From Billgrantia pellis (GTDB lineage: Bacteria; Pseudomonadota; Gammaproteobacteria; Pseudomonadales; Halomonadaceae): a stretch of 64,000 bases of DNA. Location of the stretch: contig NZ_VTPY01000003.1 in NCBI RefSeq assembly GCF_008297955.1, forward strand, positions 372,001-436,000. The letters run 5' to 3'. Under the pieces are notes generated by a model. It saw only the letters and a list, made by a program, of their open reading frames with translations. It did no database searches and was not told the DNA's origin. Below, piece by piece: positions 8,759 through 18,215 of this stretch. Position numbers and translations under genes: made by a program. Each line of letters starts with the position of its first letter. Within the stretch, counting starts at the first letter, position 1.

Positions 8759-9445
8759 ATGACAATGGAAGGTGCCGCCTTGCTCGGGCGACGACGCATC
8801 ACGACTCCCTCGCTGGCAGAGGAAGCCTATGAGGCACTGCACGACTTGATCGTCCACGGACGCCTGGCACCCGGCCAGCGGCTGATCGAGCCGGAGCTGT
8901 GCGAGCAGCTCGGCATTTCCCGCACGCCGCTGCGCGAGGCCCTGAAGATGCTGGCCGCCGACGGCCTGGTGACACTGCGGCGCAACCGCAATGCCCAAGT
9001 CTCGCTGATCGAGCCGCAGGAGCTGGAACATCTCTTCGAGGTGGAGGCCGGGCTCGAGAGCCTGGCTGCCAGCCTCGCTGCCCGCCGCATGACCAACACC
9101 GAACTGAAGCGACTGGAGAGCCTTCAGGAACGCCTGGAGCGGCTGCTGGAGAAGGGCGACCGGAATGCTTACTTCGAACTCAACCAGCGGATTCACGGAT
9201 TGATCGTGGCCGGGGCCAAGAACCCGGTCCTCGAAGAGACCCATCGCAGTCTGCTGGGGCGGCTGGAACGGGCACGCTACCTGGCGCTGGATCATATCGG
9301 GCGCTGGGAGGAGTCCACGCGCGAGCACCGCGATATCTTGGAGGCTCTCAAGGCCCGGGACGGCGATCTCGCCCGACGCCTGCTGGCGGACCACGTCCAG
9401 CATACCGGCGATGCCATCGCCGCCATCAACCGGCCCCGCCATTGA
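8759..9445 (+). CDS. GntR/FCD-family transcriptional regulator of the island
   Basis: A 228-aa regulator with an N-terminal winged helix (LAEEAYEALHDLIVHGRLAPGQRLIEPEL, then LGISRTPLREALKMLAADGLV) and a C-terminal FCD ligand domain with the metal-binding histidine pattern (NQRIHGLI, STREHRDILEAL). ATG codons occur at 8750, 8759 and 8765. GAGGA directly abuts the first, so 8759 with nine-base spacing is preferred. It closes the TRAP 2 operon and most likely controls the divergent promoters at 4.8-5.05 kb. FCD regulators usually bind the imported acid or a derivative. Confidence 0.87.
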   Translation: MTMEGAALLGRRRITTPSLAEEAYEALHDLIVHGRLAPGQRLIEPELCEQLGISRTPLREALKMLAADGLVTLRRNRNAQVSLIEPQELEHLFEVEAGLESLAASLAARRMTNTELKRLESLQERLERLLEKGDRNAYFELNQRIHGLIVAGAKNPVLEETHRSLLGRLERARYLALDHIGRWEESTREHRDILEALKARDGDLARRLLADHVQHTGDAIAAINRPRH

Positions 9446-9451
9446 CCTTCC

Positions 9452-9479
9452 CGGCGAGCCCCGGCCTTAAGGCTCGCCG
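9452..9479. terminator. Bidirectional hairpin between gntR and allA
   Basis: Perfect 9-bp stem CGGCGAGCC / GGCTCGCCG around a 10-base loop in the 66 bp between two convergent genes. There is no long T-run on either side, so it may be a weak or Rho-assisted terminator. Confidence 0.5.
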
Positions 9480-9511
9480 AGTTCCCTGGGCGTATTGTCA
9501 GCCCAGGCCCC

Positions 9512-10000
9512 TTATTCCATGACGACCCGTAGCGCCAGCGGGTACTCGTCGCAGTTGTTGCCCTCGCCGCCACGATCGACGACCAGGAATTCCCCTTCAC
9601 GCTCCAGCACCGACTGGATGGCATGCCAGGTACCGGCGCGGTAGTTCACACCTTGGCGGCCGTCGGTGACGAAGGCGCGCACCTTGGCCGGGTCGATGCT
9701 ATCTCCCGGCGGCGCCACGACGATCACGAAGCGTTCTTCATGCAGCGGCATGAAGGCCTGGCTGCCCTGGGGATGACGTTCGAGGAAATCGAGCTCCAGC
9801 GGGATCGAGACCGGCTGACTGACGAAGATGCTGACCAGCGCCCTCGCCTGCTCGCCTAGGGTCTCGACCTTGGCCAGGTCGTGGTAGCGGCGGGTGCGTC
9901 CGGCATTGATGTGAAAGTAGTCCGCCGTGCGCGTGTCGATGACGTCGCCGAAGGGCGCGAAGGCCTCAGGCGTCAGCGGTTCGGCTTTGAGTTCCAGCAT
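9512..10000 (-). CDS. allA: Ureidoglycolate lyase AllA
   Basis: Splits (S)-ureidoglycolate into glyoxylate and urea, the last ureide step. At 162 aa it has the usual length. Family features are MLELKAEPLTPEAFAPFGDVI at the start, the HINAGRTRRYHDL block and the C-terminal GTWHAIQSVL...FLVVDRGGEGNNCDEY segment. GGAG lies five bases before the ATG at 10000. It is the third leftward gene after puuE and allE, separated from allE by 207 bp that hold a hairpin repeat. Its glyoxylate can feed the aminotransferase at 32 kb. Confidence 0.93.
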   Translation of the reverse strand: MLELKAEPLTPEAFAPFGDVIDTRTADYFHINAGRTRRYHDLAKVETLGEQARALVSIFVSQPVSIPLELDFLERHPQGSQAFMPLHEERFVIVVAPPGDSIDPAKVRAFVTDGRQGVNYRAGTWHAIQSVLEREGEFLVVDRGGEGNNCDEYPLALRVVME

Positions 10001-10062
10001 ATAAACTCCATTTCACAGGCCTTGAATAAAGCCTCGAATGGCGGAGCAAAGCAGCCATCCGA

Positions 10063-10190
10063 GCGAGAGGCGCCAGGGACAGGGTGGAGAGGGGGACCTA
10101 CGCCAGGGATGGCGTAGGTAGCGCCCAGGGATGGGTTCACAGCGCCCCTCGAAACCCTGTCGCCGGATCAGCCTCGAGCGGCGACATTAC
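10063..10190. repeat. REP-like extragenic element with GGGATGG hairpins
   Basis: The allE-allA gap contains a perfect 9-bp stem ACCTACGCC (10096-10104) / GGCGTAGGT (10111-10119) with loop AGGGAT, followed by a second CAGGGATGG unit near 10126. The CAGGGATGG theme recurs within about 30 bp. This resembles repetitive extragenic palindromes; genome-wide copy number cannot be judged here. Confidence 0.5.
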
Positions 10191-10207
10191 TGCAAGCCCC
10201 CTGCGTC

Positions 10208-11041
10208 TCAACGAGCACCCAAGCGCAGCGCCGCGTGGCGGTTCACGTCTTTATAGAGCAAATAGCGGAACGGCCCCGGCCCCCCGGCATAGCACGCCTG
10301 AGGGCAGAAGGCACGCAGCCACATGAAATCCCCCGCCTCGACCTCGACCCAATCCTGGTTGAGGTGATAGACCGCCTTGCCCTCGAGCACGTAGAGACCG
10401 TGCTCCATGACGTGGGTCTCGTCGAAAGGAATCACCGCCCCGGGCTGGAAGGTAACGATGTTGACGTGCATGTCGTGGCGCACGTCGGCCGGGTCGACGA
10501 AGCGCGTGGTGGCCCAGCGCCCCTCGGTACCGGGCATCGGGTTGGGCTCGAGATCGTTTTCGTTGACCACGAAGGCCTGCGGCACCTCGATGCCCTCGAC
10601 GTACTCGTAGGCCTTGCGCACCCAATGGAAGCGCACCGGCGCATTGGATTCGTTACGCAGCTGCCAGTGACAACCCGGAGGCAGGAAGGCATAGCCGCCC
10701 GGTGTCATCTCGTGGCGCTCGCCGGCGATGGTCAGGGTCATCTCGCCCTCGACCACGAACAGCACACCCTCGGCGGCGGGGTCGAGCTCGGGGCGCTCGC
10801 TGCCGCCGCCCGGGCTCACTTCCATGATGTACTGCGAGAAGGTCTCGGCGAAACCGGAGAGCGGGCGCGCCAGCACCCACAGCCGGGTCTCCTCCCAGAA
10901 CGGCAGGTTGCTGGTGACGATGTCGCCCATCACTCCCTTGGGAATGAAGGCGTAGGCCTCGGTGAACACCGCGCGGTCGGAGAGCAGTTGGGTCTGCGGC
11001 GGGTGTCCGCCAGTAGGTGCATAATAGGTACGTTGATTCAT
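10208..11041 (-). CDS. allE: (S)-ureidoglycine aminohydrolase AllE
   Basis: Converts (S)-ureidoglycine to (S)-ureidoglycolate and ammonia. It is a 277-aa bicupin: the first cupin contains EGVLFVVEGEMTLTI and GGYAFLPPGCHW, the second HVMEHGLYVLEGKAVYHL, which supplies the Mn-ligand His/Glu cluster, and EAGDFMWLRAFCPQACYAGG. Start 11041 has AGGA seven bases upstream. It lies 23 bp after puuE and is therefore co-transcribed with it. AllE requires ureidoglycine from an allantoate amidohydrolase, which is not encoded in the window. Confidence 0.94.
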   Translation of the reverse strand: MNQRTYYAPTGGHPPQTQLLSDRAVFTEAYAFIPKGVMGDIVTSNLPFWEETRLWVLARPLSGFAETFSQYIMEVSPGGGSERPELDPAAEGVLFVVEGEMTLTIAGERHEMTPGGYAFLPPGCHWQLRNESNAPVRFHWVRKAYEYVEGIEVPQAFVVNENDLEPNPMPGTEGRWATTRFVDPADVRHDMHVNIVTFQPGAVIPFDETHVMEHGLYVLEGKAVYHLNQDWVEVEAGDFMWLRAFCPQACYAGGPGPFRYLLYKDVNRHAALRLGAR

Positions 11042-11064
11042 GATATATCCTGAAAAAGTGGGAC

Positions 11065-11997
11065 TCAGCGCGCGGGGGCGGGGTGATGCTCCACCCAGTG
11101 GCGAGCGATATCCACACGGCGCGTCACCCAGACCCGATCGTGCGCCTCGATATGATCGAGGAAGCGCTGCAGGGCACGGAAGCGGCCGGGGCGGCCAAGC
11201 AATCGGCAGTGCATGCCCACCGAGAGCATCTTCGGCGATTCCTCTCCCTCGGCATACAGCACATCGAAGGCGTCACGCAGGTAGGTGAAGAAGTGCTCGG
11301 CGGTATTGAAGCCTTGGGGTGCAGCGAATCGCATGTCGTTACTGTCCAGGGTATAGGGCACGATCAGGTGATCGTGCTCGATGCCCTGGCTGTCGGCTGC
11401 GCGAGTCCAGAACGGCAGGTCGTCGCCGTAGTAGTCGCTGTCGTAGAGGAAGCCGCCCTCGTCCAGCACCAGCCGTCGGGTGTTGGGACTGTCGCGGCCG
11501 GTGTACCAGCCCTGCGGCTTCTCGCCATAGAGGCGCTGGAAGATCTCCATGGCGCGCTGCAGATGCTCGCGCTCGACGTGCTCCGGCACCTCCTGGTAGT
11601 GGATCCAGCGATAGCCGTGGCAGGCAATCTCGTGACCCAGCTCCTTGAAGGCTTGGGCAACTTCGGGATGACGCTCCAGTGCCATGGCTACGCCGAACAC
11701 CGTCAGTGGCAAGCCGCGGCGTTCGAATTCACGCAGAATGCGCCAGACACCGGCCCGTGAGCCGTACTCGTAGATCGACTCCATGCTCAGGTGACGATCG
11801 GGAAAGGCCGGGGCTCCGATGATCTCGGAGAGGAACTGCTCGGAGCCGGCATCGCCATGCAGCACGCAGTTCTCTCCACCCTCTTCGTAGTTGAGCACGA
11901 ACTGTACGGCGATTTTTGCTCGTCCCGGCCAACTGGCATGGGGCGGATTGCGGCCATAACCAATCAGATCGCGTGGGTAATCACGGCTTACGCTCAT
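11065..11997 (-). CDS. puuE: Allantoinase PuuE (polysaccharide-deacetylase fold)
   Basis: Opens (S)-allantoin to allantoate using the metal-independent NodB-like family rather than the AllB amidohydrolase type. The 310-aa sequence shows SRDYPRDLIGYGRNPPHASWPG, IAVQFVLNYEEGGEN, and the conserved EIACHGYRWIHYQ and GWYTGRDSPNTRRL blocks. The start at 11997 has GAGGA nine bases upstream. First gene of the leftward puuE-allE-allA unit, diverging from hpxA across 517 bp rich in TGTATACA-type palindromes. Confidence 0.94.
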   Translation of the reverse strand: MSVSRDYPRDLIGYGRNPPHASWPGRAKIAVQFVLNYEEGGENCVLHGDAGSEQFLSEIIGAPAFPDRHLSMESIYEYGSRAGVWRILREFERRGLPLTVFGVAMALERHPEVAQAFKELGHEIACHGYRWIHYQEVPEHVEREHLQRAMEIFQRLYGEKPQGWYTGRDSPNTRRLVLDEGGFLYDSDYYGDDLPFWTRAADSQGIEHDHLIVPYTLDSNDMRFAAPQGFNTAEHFFTYLRDAFDVLYAEGEESPKMLSVGMHCRLLGRPGRFRALQRFLDHIEAHDRVWVTRRVDIARHWVEHHPAPAR

Positions 11998-12093
11998 TAG
12001 GCATCTTCCTCTTGTTTTTCATCGCTTTTCTATCGGTTCGCGGCCGGGCCGACGTCCGTATCGCTCGACGGCGAAACAGCGCTCAACACTAAC

Positions 12094-12101
12094 TGTATAC
12101 A
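12094..12101. promoter_or_regulatory. TGTATACA operator-like palindrome (puuE side)
   Basis: Perfect 8-bp palindrome about 97 bp upstream of puuE, followed 20 bp later by a degenerate TTTGTATCCA. The 517-bp puuE-hpxA gap (11998-12514) is markedly AT-rich, contains no convincing gene, and carries several copies of this motif. Confidence 0.6.
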
Positions 12102-12165
12102 ATGATAAAAATAATTTGTATCCAGCATTGTTGCAACCGGCCTTGGTTTCGCAGCATTACCCGCA

Positions 12166-12179
12166 TTTTGTATACAAAA
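12166..12179. promoter_or_regulatory. 14-bp operator palindrome TTTTGTATACAAAA
   Basis: Perfect 14-bp palindrome in the puuE-hpxA gap and the best copy of the TGTATACA family in the window. Probably the main regulator site for the divergent promoters. Confidence 0.65.
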
Positions 12180-12461
12180 ATAACCTCCAATACAAACTCC
12201 GCTCCGAGAACGTCAGGCAGGTCGGCTTCGCTGCCATATGAGCATGCTAACAAAGCGTCTTCAATGGATTGCAATAACTGTAAACATTAATGGGCAAAAA
12301 GGGACATCCACGCCCCGAAAACAGCCCTAAGCGACTTAAGTCGAATACGCCCGAATCGCGATCGCCCTTGAGGTTTTCTTCTAAAGGGTTGTTATACAAA
12401 CAAAAACACGTCGATCATCAGGTTTTAGGTGAGATCTTGCGCCTTGAACTCGTAACGCCTA

Positions 12462-12475
12462 TTTTGTGTACAAAG
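12462..12475. promoter_or_regulatory. Operator-like near-palindrome before hpxA
   Basis: TTTTGTGTACAAAG, one change from a perfect core, ends 39 bp before the hpxA start. A half-site TTGTTATACAAA lies about 70 bp further upstream. Confidence 0.55.
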
Positions 12476-12514
12476 ATCAAGACTATTGTTCACAAATAAA
12501 GCACCGGAGTTCGC

Positions 12515-13261
12515 ATGCGCCTACGCATCATCAATCCCAATACCACCACCGCCATGACGGACAAGATCGGCGAAGCGGCTCGTCGGGTCGCCGCGCCGGG
12601 CACGTCCATTCAGGCCACTCAGCCGGCTTCCGGTCCGGTCTCCATCGAGAGTCACTTCGACGAGGCGATCAGTGCCGTGGGTGTGCTGGAAGAAGTGCTG
12701 GCCGGAGAAAGGCAAGAAACCGACGCCTATATCATCGCCTGCTTCGGTGACCCTGGTTTGCTGGCGGCACGCGAGCTGACCCGAGCGCCGGTCATCGGCA
12801 TCGCCGAGGCCGCCTTCCACCTGGCCAGCCTCGTCAGCACCCGCTTCTCGGTGGTCACCACGCTCGGTCGTACGGGCATCATCGCCGAGCATCTGCTCGA
12901 GCAGTATGGCTTTCACCGTCACTGTCGTCGGGTTCGCGCCGCCGAGATACCGGTACTCGATCTGGAGGAAAACGGCGCCTCGGCGCTCGACCGTATCATC
13001 GACGAATGTCGTCGCGCCCGAGACGAGGATGGCATCGGCGCCATCGTGCTGGGCTGCGGCGGTATGGCCGACCTGACCGAGACCATTTCCCGGGAAGCGG
13101 GCCTGCCGGTAATCGAAGGCGTCACCGCCGCGGTGAAGCTCGCCGAGGCTCTTGTCGGCCTGGGACTCGGCACCAGCAAGTACGGTGACTTGGCCTTCCC
13201 CCGACCCAAACCGTTCATTGGCCGCTTCGAAGGATTCTCACACCTCACACCGGAGCGCTGA
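12515..13261 (+). CDS. hpxA: Allantoin racemase (HpxA-type hydantoin racemase family)
   Basis: Interconverts (R)- and (S)-allantoin so that all allantoin reaches the stereospecific allantoinase. The 248-aa protein keeps both catalytic cysteines: Cys76 in IACFGDPG and Cys181 in VLGCGGMADL, 105 residues apart, the same spacing as reported for Klebsiella HpxA (Cys79/Cys184). Start 12515 follows CGGAG. It leads a rightward run with two NCS1 permeases. It contrasts with the cysteine-less paralogue at 7924. Confidence 0.9.
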   Translation: MRLRIINPNTTTAMTDKIGEAARRVAAPGTSIQATQPASGPVSIESHFDEAISAVGVLEEVLAGERQETDAYIIACFGDPGLLAARELTRAPVIGIAEAAFHLASLVSTRFSVVTTLGRTGIIAEHLLEQYGFHRHCRRVRAAEIPVLDLEENGASALDRIIDECRRARDEDGIGAIVLGCGGMADLTETISREAGLPVIEGVTAAVKLAEALVGLGLGTSKYGDLAFPRPKPFIGRFEGFSHLTPER

Positions 13262-13373
13262 TCGAACCGGCATCCCTACAACAACAGTCAATGCCGGAAG
13301 CACGTCACGCCGCAAGGCCCGCCCCCCGGGACCATAACCACAACAGTCAGCTTCGACTTGCGAGGACATCACC

Positions 13374-14753
13374 ATGCAACACTCCACCCACCACAGCACG
13401 GCAGCCGACCCCGTCGTACCCCCCTCGCCGAACGCGGCCAGTGCCACCAAGGCACTGGGGGATGAATCGCTCGCGCCCCAGAAGACCCGCATCATGGGGC
13501 GCATCTCCTACTTTCTCGCCTGGTTCGGTGGCTGCGTGTCGATCGGCACGTTCACCATGGGCTCCAGCGTGGTAGGCACGCTGAACCTGATTCAGGCGAC
13601 ACTGGCCATCGCCATTGGCTGCTTCGTGATCGGTATCGCCCTGGCCATCAATGGCGCTGCCGGGTACAAATACGGCATTCCCTTCATGGTCCAGGCGCGC
13701 AGCGCCTTCGGCTTCGCCGGCACGCGCCTGCCGGGGCTGGTGCGTGCCGTGCCGGCGGTGGTGTGGTATGGCTTCCAGAGCTGGATCGGTGCCGGCGCCC
13801 TGAACATGGTCTCGGCCACATTGTTCGGTTTCGACAACTTAGTGTTCTATTTCATCAGCTTCCAGCTCCTGCAGGTCGGCCTGTCGGTGATGGGTTTTCA
13901 GGGCATCAAGTGGTTGGAGAACGTCGGCAGCGCCTTTATCCTCGCCTCGCTGGTCTACATGTTCTACAGCACGGTGCAGCGCTATGGCGACGTGCTCTCT
14001 GCCAACCTGCTGACCATGGAGGGCTCCTGGGGCCTGCCGTTCTGGGGCGCCACCATGCTGTTTCTGGGTATCTACAGCACCATGATGCTCAATGTCGGCG
14101 ACTATGCCCGGGAGCACAAACACGGCACCGGCCCGGGCCTCCTCACCACCATCTATGCCATGTCGATCCTGCCTTGCACGCTGTTCATGGGCCTGATCGG
14201 CTTCATGGTGTCCGAGGCCACCGGCACCGCCGACCCCATCCAGGTATTCGCCAATGCCGTCGACAATACGCCGCTGTTGATGACCACCCTGCTGTTCATC
14301 GCCTTCGCCCAGGTCACTACCAACGTGCTCAACAATGTGGTGCCACCGACCTACGTGCTGATGGACGTGTTCAGGCTCAAGTTCCGCACCGCCAACGTGA
14401 TCGTCGGTCTGCTGGCTTTCGCCACCTTTCCCTGGAAATTGGTACAGCCGGATTCCGCCGCCGGTCTGCAGCTCTTCGTGCAGACCTACTCCGCGTTCCT
14501 GGGTCCGATCTTCGCCGTGTTGGTGGTCGATTATTACCTGATCCGCCGTCGCACCTTGGACCTGGACAAGCTCTACGACGAGAACGGGCCCTACCGGGGC
14601 GTCAACGTGGCGGCGCTGATTGCCACCGGGGTCGGTATCGCCGCCGCCCTGACCTTCTCGGCGGTCTCCTGGTACGCCAGCCTGATCCCGGCCGGCCTGA
14701 CTTACTACGTCCTGATGCAGTACTGGTTACCGTGCCAGCGCTTCCGTCAGTGA
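13374..14753 (+). CDS. NCS1 permease, probably for allantoin, hydantoin or purine
   Basis: Nucleobase:cation symporter-1 family importer, 459 aa and about 12 membrane segments. Family blocks: GAAGYKYGIPFMVQARSAFGFAGTRLPGLVRA, VVWYGFQSWIGAGAL, and YYLIRRRTLDLDKLYDENGPYRGVN near the C-terminus. It lies 112 bp after hpxA with no terminator visible between them. Substrate within the NCS1 range (allantoin, hydantoins, purines, pyrimidines) cannot be chosen from sequence alone, but context favours a ureide or purine. Confidence 0.88.
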   Translation: MQHSTHHSTAADPVVPPSPNAASATKALGDESLAPQKTRIMGRISYFLAWFGGCVSIGTFTMGSSVVGTLNLIQATLAIAIGCFVIGIALAINGAAGYKYGIPFMVQARSAFGFAGTRLPGLVRAVPAVVWYGFQSWIGAGALNMVSATLFGFDNLVFYFISFQLLQVGLSVMGFQGIKWLENVGSAFILASLVYMFYSTVQRYGDVLSANLLTMEGSWGLPFWGATMLFLGIYSTMMLNVGDYAREHKHGTGPGLLTTIYAMSILPCTLFMGLIGFMVSEATGTADPIQVFANAVDNTPLLMTTLLFIAFAQVTTNVLNNVVPPTYVLMDVFRLKFRTANVIVGLLAFATFPWKLVQPDSAAGLQLFVQTYSAFLGPIFAVLVVDYYLIRRRTLDLDKLYDENGPYRGVNVAALIATGVGIAAALTFSAVSWYASLIPAGLTYYVLMQYWLPCQRFRQ

Positions 14754-14828
14754 TTTCGCGCTGTCCCCTGCCTCGCCCCCCGGTCTAGCCGGGTGGGCGG
14801 CATTTCAACAACGACAACGGTGACGACG

Positions 14829-16286
14829 ATGAGAGACAACGAACTGGACATCCAGACCATCGATCCAACGCTATACAACGATGACCTCGCCCCGCTGAAA
14901 CCCCAGCATCGCAACTGGGGTGCCTTCGAGATATTCAATGTTTGGTCGAACGATATCCAGAGCCTGTTCGGCTACACCCTGGCCGCCTCGCTATTCCTGA
15001 GCTATGGCCTCAACGGCTGGGCGGTCATGGCGGCGATCATACTCGCCGGCATTATCGTCATGTTCCTGGTCAATCTGACCGGCAAGCCCAGCGTGAAGTA
15101 CGGCATCCCCTTCCCGGTCATGGTGCGCGCCAGCATGGGCGTGCGCGGCGCCAATCTGCCGGCCATGCTCCGTGCGATCATCGGCATCTTCTGGTACGGG
15201 GTTCAGACCTATTTTGCTTCCACCGCCGTGGCGCTACTCATTGTCGCCCTCTTCGGCGCTGGAGACGGCCGCTCCTTTCTGGGCCTCTCGGGGGTGGCCT
15301 GGGTATCGTTCGTGATCGTGTGGCTGTTCCAGATCGCGATCTTCTGGTCCGGCATCGAGCGCATCAAGCATTTTCTCAATTGGGCTGGCCCGCTGGTCTA
15401 CGTGGTGATGGTCACCCTGATGATCGTCGTCTGGTACCAGGCCGGCAGTGAGCTGCTACCCGCCGTGAGCAGCATCTTCAGTGCCGACGGCGAGCGTAGC
15501 GGCAGCGCCGTGGCCGCCTTCATGGCGATCGTCGGTACCATGGTGGCCTATTTCGCCGCAGTGGTAATCAACTTCGGCGACTTCACCCGCTTCGTGAAGA
15601 CAGAACGCCAGATGAAGCTCGGCAACCTGCTGGGGCTGCCGCTCAATGTCGCCTTCTTCTCCTTCATCGCCCTGATCATCACCGCCGGCACCCTGGTACT
15701 GTTCGGCGAGGCGTTGACCAACCCGGCGGACATCGTCGAGCGGGTCGACTCGCTGCCGCTGCCCATCGTCGCCGCCCTGACCTTCTTCGCCGCCACCGTG
15801 GGCATCAACCTAGTGGCCAACTTCATCCCGCCGGCCTACGACCTGGCCAACCTGTTCCCCAGCCGGATCAGCTTCAAGATAGGCGGACTGATCACGGCCG
15901 TGGTGGCCTTCTTCGTCGGCGCCCTGTGGGTCTCGGTGATCAGCCAGATCGGTGTGCCGGGCTTCGTCAACGCCCTGGGTGCGGTCGTCGCGCCCTTCTA
16001 CGGCATCATCGTGGTGGACTACTACCTGGTGAAGCGCCAGACACTGGACATGCAGCAGCTGTTCTCCTCAAAGCCGGGCTCTGCCTACCATTATGCCAAA
16101 GGCTGGAACCACCGCGCGCTGCTGGCCTTCGGCGGGGCTGCCCTGTTTTCGATCTCCACCGTGCTGGTGCCGGCGCTCTCCGGCCTGGATGGCTACGGCT
16201 GGATGATGGGGGCGGCACTCGGCGGCCTGTTCTACTACGGCCTGATGATGAGCTATCGCCCCGTCGCGGTAACGCCGGCGGCTTGA
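14829..16286 (+). CDS. Second NCS1 permease (allantoin/nucleobase type)
   Basis: 485-aa NCS1 symporter with [62 protein letters not shown] and [12 protein letters not shown]. This signature set is that of uracil/allantoin-type NCS1 carriers. ATG 14829 is preferred; the frame is open to a GTG at 14793, inside a hairpin between the two permease genes. The two permeases are only moderately alike, suggesting different substrates. The run ends at the terminator at 16294. Confidence 0.88.
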   Translation: MRDNELDIQTIDPTLYNDDLAPLKPQHRNWGAFEIFNVWSNDIQSLFGYTLAASLFLSYGLNGWAVMAAIILAGIIVMFLVNLTGKPSVKYGIPFPVMVRASMGVRGANLPAMLRAIIGIFWYGVQTYFASTAVALLIVALFGAGDGRSFLGLSGVAWVSFVIVWLFQIAIFWSGIERIKHFLNWAGPLVYVVMVTLMIVVWYQAGSELLPAVSSIFSADGERSGSAVAAFMAIVGTMVAYFAAVVINFGDFTRFVKTERQMKLGNLLGLPLNVAFFSFIALIITAGTLVLFGEALTNPADIVERVDSLPLPIVAALTFFAATVGINLVANFIPPAYDLANLFPSRISFKIGGLITAVVAFFVGALWVSVISQIGVPGFVNALGAVVAPFYGIIVVDYYLVKRQTLDMQQLFSSKPGSAYHYAKGWNHRALLAFGGAALFSISTVLVPALSGLDGYGWMMGAALGGLFYYGLMMSYRPVAVTPAA

Positions 16287-16293
16287 ACCCCGA

Positions 16294-16332
16294 CAATGGC
16301 GCCACCGGTCTGACCGGCGCGCCATTGTTTCG
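16294..16332 (+). terminator. Rho-independent terminator after the NCS1 pair
   Basis: Stem CAATGGCGC...ACCGG with the mirrored arm CCGGCGCGCCATTG (one bulge), followed by TTTCGT. It separates the hpxA-permease transcript from the catalase gene. Confidence 0.65.
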
Positions 16333-16465
16333 TCCTATAGCAGGCATAGCACAAGTCCATGCCGTTCAAAGTGGAGTGAGTGCTACGCTGATGCCTCAGG
16401 GGGAGGCGCCGGAAGGCACGGTCTGGCACGCCTCCAAGCCAGGGCGTCAGCACAAGGAGTATGGC

Positions 16466-18181
16466 ATGGATAAACAGAATCAGGTCCTGACCAACCGTCA
16501 GGGTCATCCCATCACCAACAACCAGGCCCAGCGTACCGTGGGCAGCCGTGGCCCGGCCACGCTGGAGAACTACCAATTCCTCGAGAAGATCAGTCACTTC
16601 GACCGCGAACGCATCCCTGAACGCGTAGTGCATGCGCGCGGTTTCGTCTGCTACGGCGAATTCGAGGCAACCGGCAAGATAGGCGACGAGCCGGCCTCGA
16701 CATACACCCGTGCCAAGCTGTTCCAGGAAGCCGGCAAGAAGACCGAACTGGCGATCCGTTTCTCCACCGTGATCGGCGGCCGCGACTCCTCCGAAGTCGC
16801 CCGTGACCCGCGCGGCTTCGCGGTCAAATTTTATACCGAGGATGGCAACTGGGATCTGGTCGGCAACAACCTGGCGATCTTCTTCATACGCGACGCGATC
16901 AAGTTTCCCGACGTCATTCATTCGCTCAAGCCCGATCCGGTGACGTTCCGCCAGGAGCCCAACCGCATCTTCGACTTCATGAGTCAGACCCCTGAATCGA
17001 TGCATATGCTGACGCACTTGTTCAGCCCGCGCGGCATCCCGGCGAGCTATCGCCACATGGAGGGCTTCGGGGTCAACACCTACAAGATGGTCAATGACAA
17101 GGGCGAGACGGTCCTGGTGAAGTATCACTTCCACCCGCGCTGCGGCGTGGCCAGCCTGACCGATGCCGAAGCAGCCAAGGTACAGGGCCAGGAGCTCGGC
17201 TCCGCCTCCAAGGACCTGTTTGAAGCGATCGAGCGCGGCGACTACCCGAAATGGGACCTCTACGTGCAGATCATGGAGGATCATGAGCACCCCGAGCTCG
17301 ACTGGGACCCGCTCGACGATACCAAGATCTGGCCGGAAAACGACTTCCCACTGCGCCACGTCGGCGTGATGACGCTCAACCGCAACGTGGACGACTTCCA
17401 CAACGAGAACGAGCAGATCGCCATGGGTACCGGCGTACTGGTGGACGGCCTCGATTTTTCCGACGACAAGATGCTGGTCGGACGTACCTTCTCTTACTCC
17501 GATACCCAGCGCTACCGGGTGGGACCGAACTATCTGCAGCTACCGGTCAACCAACCCAAGGGCGTAAAGGGCAAGGTGTATACCAACCAGCGCGGCGGCG
17601 AGATGTCCTACGGCGTCGACCTCGCCCCGGGGCAGAATCCGCACGTCAACTACGAGCCGTCGATCCACAACGGCCTGCAGGAAGCCGAGCGTGAGGAACC
17701 CAACCATTCGCCGGAAATCAGCGGGCGGCTCACCCGCAGCGTAATCGAGCGGCGCAATGACTACGTTCAAGCACGTGGGCGCTTCAATACCATGATGGAC
17801 TGGGAGCGTGACGACTTGATCGACAACATGGGCAACTTGCTCGGCCAGTGCGAGCGTGACGTTCAGGAGCGCATGCTATGGCATTTCTTCCTGGTGCATG
17901 ACGAGTACGGCAAGCGGGTGGGTGAGAAGCTCGGCATGACGGCACAGGACGTCAAGCATCTCGAGCCGCTGCCCAAACAGGTACTCACCGACGAGGACAA
18001 GCGTCGGCTCGAGAACCTGGGAAGCAATGGCGATACCATCGATCCAACGGTCTGGGGCCAGTGGACCAGCTCGGTGCAGAACCACCAGGCCCGAGCCGAA
18101 GATGTGCTGGCCGGCCACGTGGGCGGTCACGCCTATACTGACCAGGGTCAGGCGAACCGGGAGACGGCGCCGGCGAAATGA
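16466..18181 (+). CDS. Monofunctional haem catalase
   Basis: Disproportionates hydrogen peroxide. At 571 aa it is longer than small-subunit clade 3 catalases (about 480) and shorter than clade 2 (about 750). Catalytic His56 lies in VVHARGF, the distal Asn near 134 in [10 protein letters not shown], and the haem-ligand Tyr344 in [30 protein letters not shown] five bases before ATG 16466 fixes the start. It stands alone between a terminator and a weak hairpin, so its place among ureide genes may be incidental. It is not required by PuuD, which passes electrons to cytochrome rather than making peroxide. Confidence 0.94.
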   Translation: MDKQNQVLTNRQGHPITNNQAQRTVGSRGPATLENYQFLEKISHFDRERIPERVVHARGFVCYGEFEATGKIGDEPASTYTRAKLFQEAGKKTELAIRFSTVIGGRDSSEVARDPRGFAVKFYTEDGNWDLVGNNLAIFFIRDAIKFPDVIHSLKPDPVTFRQEPNRIFDFMSQTPESMHMLTHLFSPRGIPASYRHMEGFGVNTYKMVNDKGETVLVKYHFHPRCGVASLTDAEAAKVQGQELGSASKDLFEAIERGDYPKWDLYVQIMEDHEHPELDWDPLDDTKIWPENDFPLRHVGVMTLNRNVDDFHNENEQIAMGTGVLVDGLDFSDDKMLVGRTFSYSDTQRYRVGPNYLQLPVNQPKGVKGKVYTNQRGGEMSYGVDLAPGQNPHVNYEPSIHNGLQEAEREEPNHSPEISGRLTRSVIERRNDYVQARGRFNTMMDWERDDLIDNMGNLLGQCERDVQERMLWHFFLVHDEYGKRVGEKLGMTAQDVKHLEPLPKQVLTDEDKRRLENLGSNGDTIDPTVWGQWTSSVQNHQARAEDVLAGHVGGHAYTDQGQANRETAPAK

Positions 18182-18215
18182 CGCAGGCCCGTGCCTGATC
18201 GAAAGCGTTACGAAG

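Noticed and set aside
12290..12499. Possible 69-aa gene between puuE and hpxA
   Set aside because: No ribosome site, no recognisable protein features, and it overlaps operator palindromes.
14793..14828. GTG start for the second NCS1 permease
   Set aside because: It lies in a GC-rich hairpin without a ribosome site and adds low-complexity residues (GGISTTTTVTT); ATG 14829 is preferred.
15926..16465. 180-codon upstream extension of the catalase frame
   Set aside because: It overlaps the NCS1 permease in another frame and crosses the terminator; AAGGAGT plus ATG at 16466 is the true start.
16466..18181. Catalase as the peroxide partner of urate oxidation
   Set aside because: The urate-oxidising enzyme here is the PuuD type with a cytochrome c domain, which does not release peroxide; the catalase also has its own terminators and lacks the TGTATACA site.
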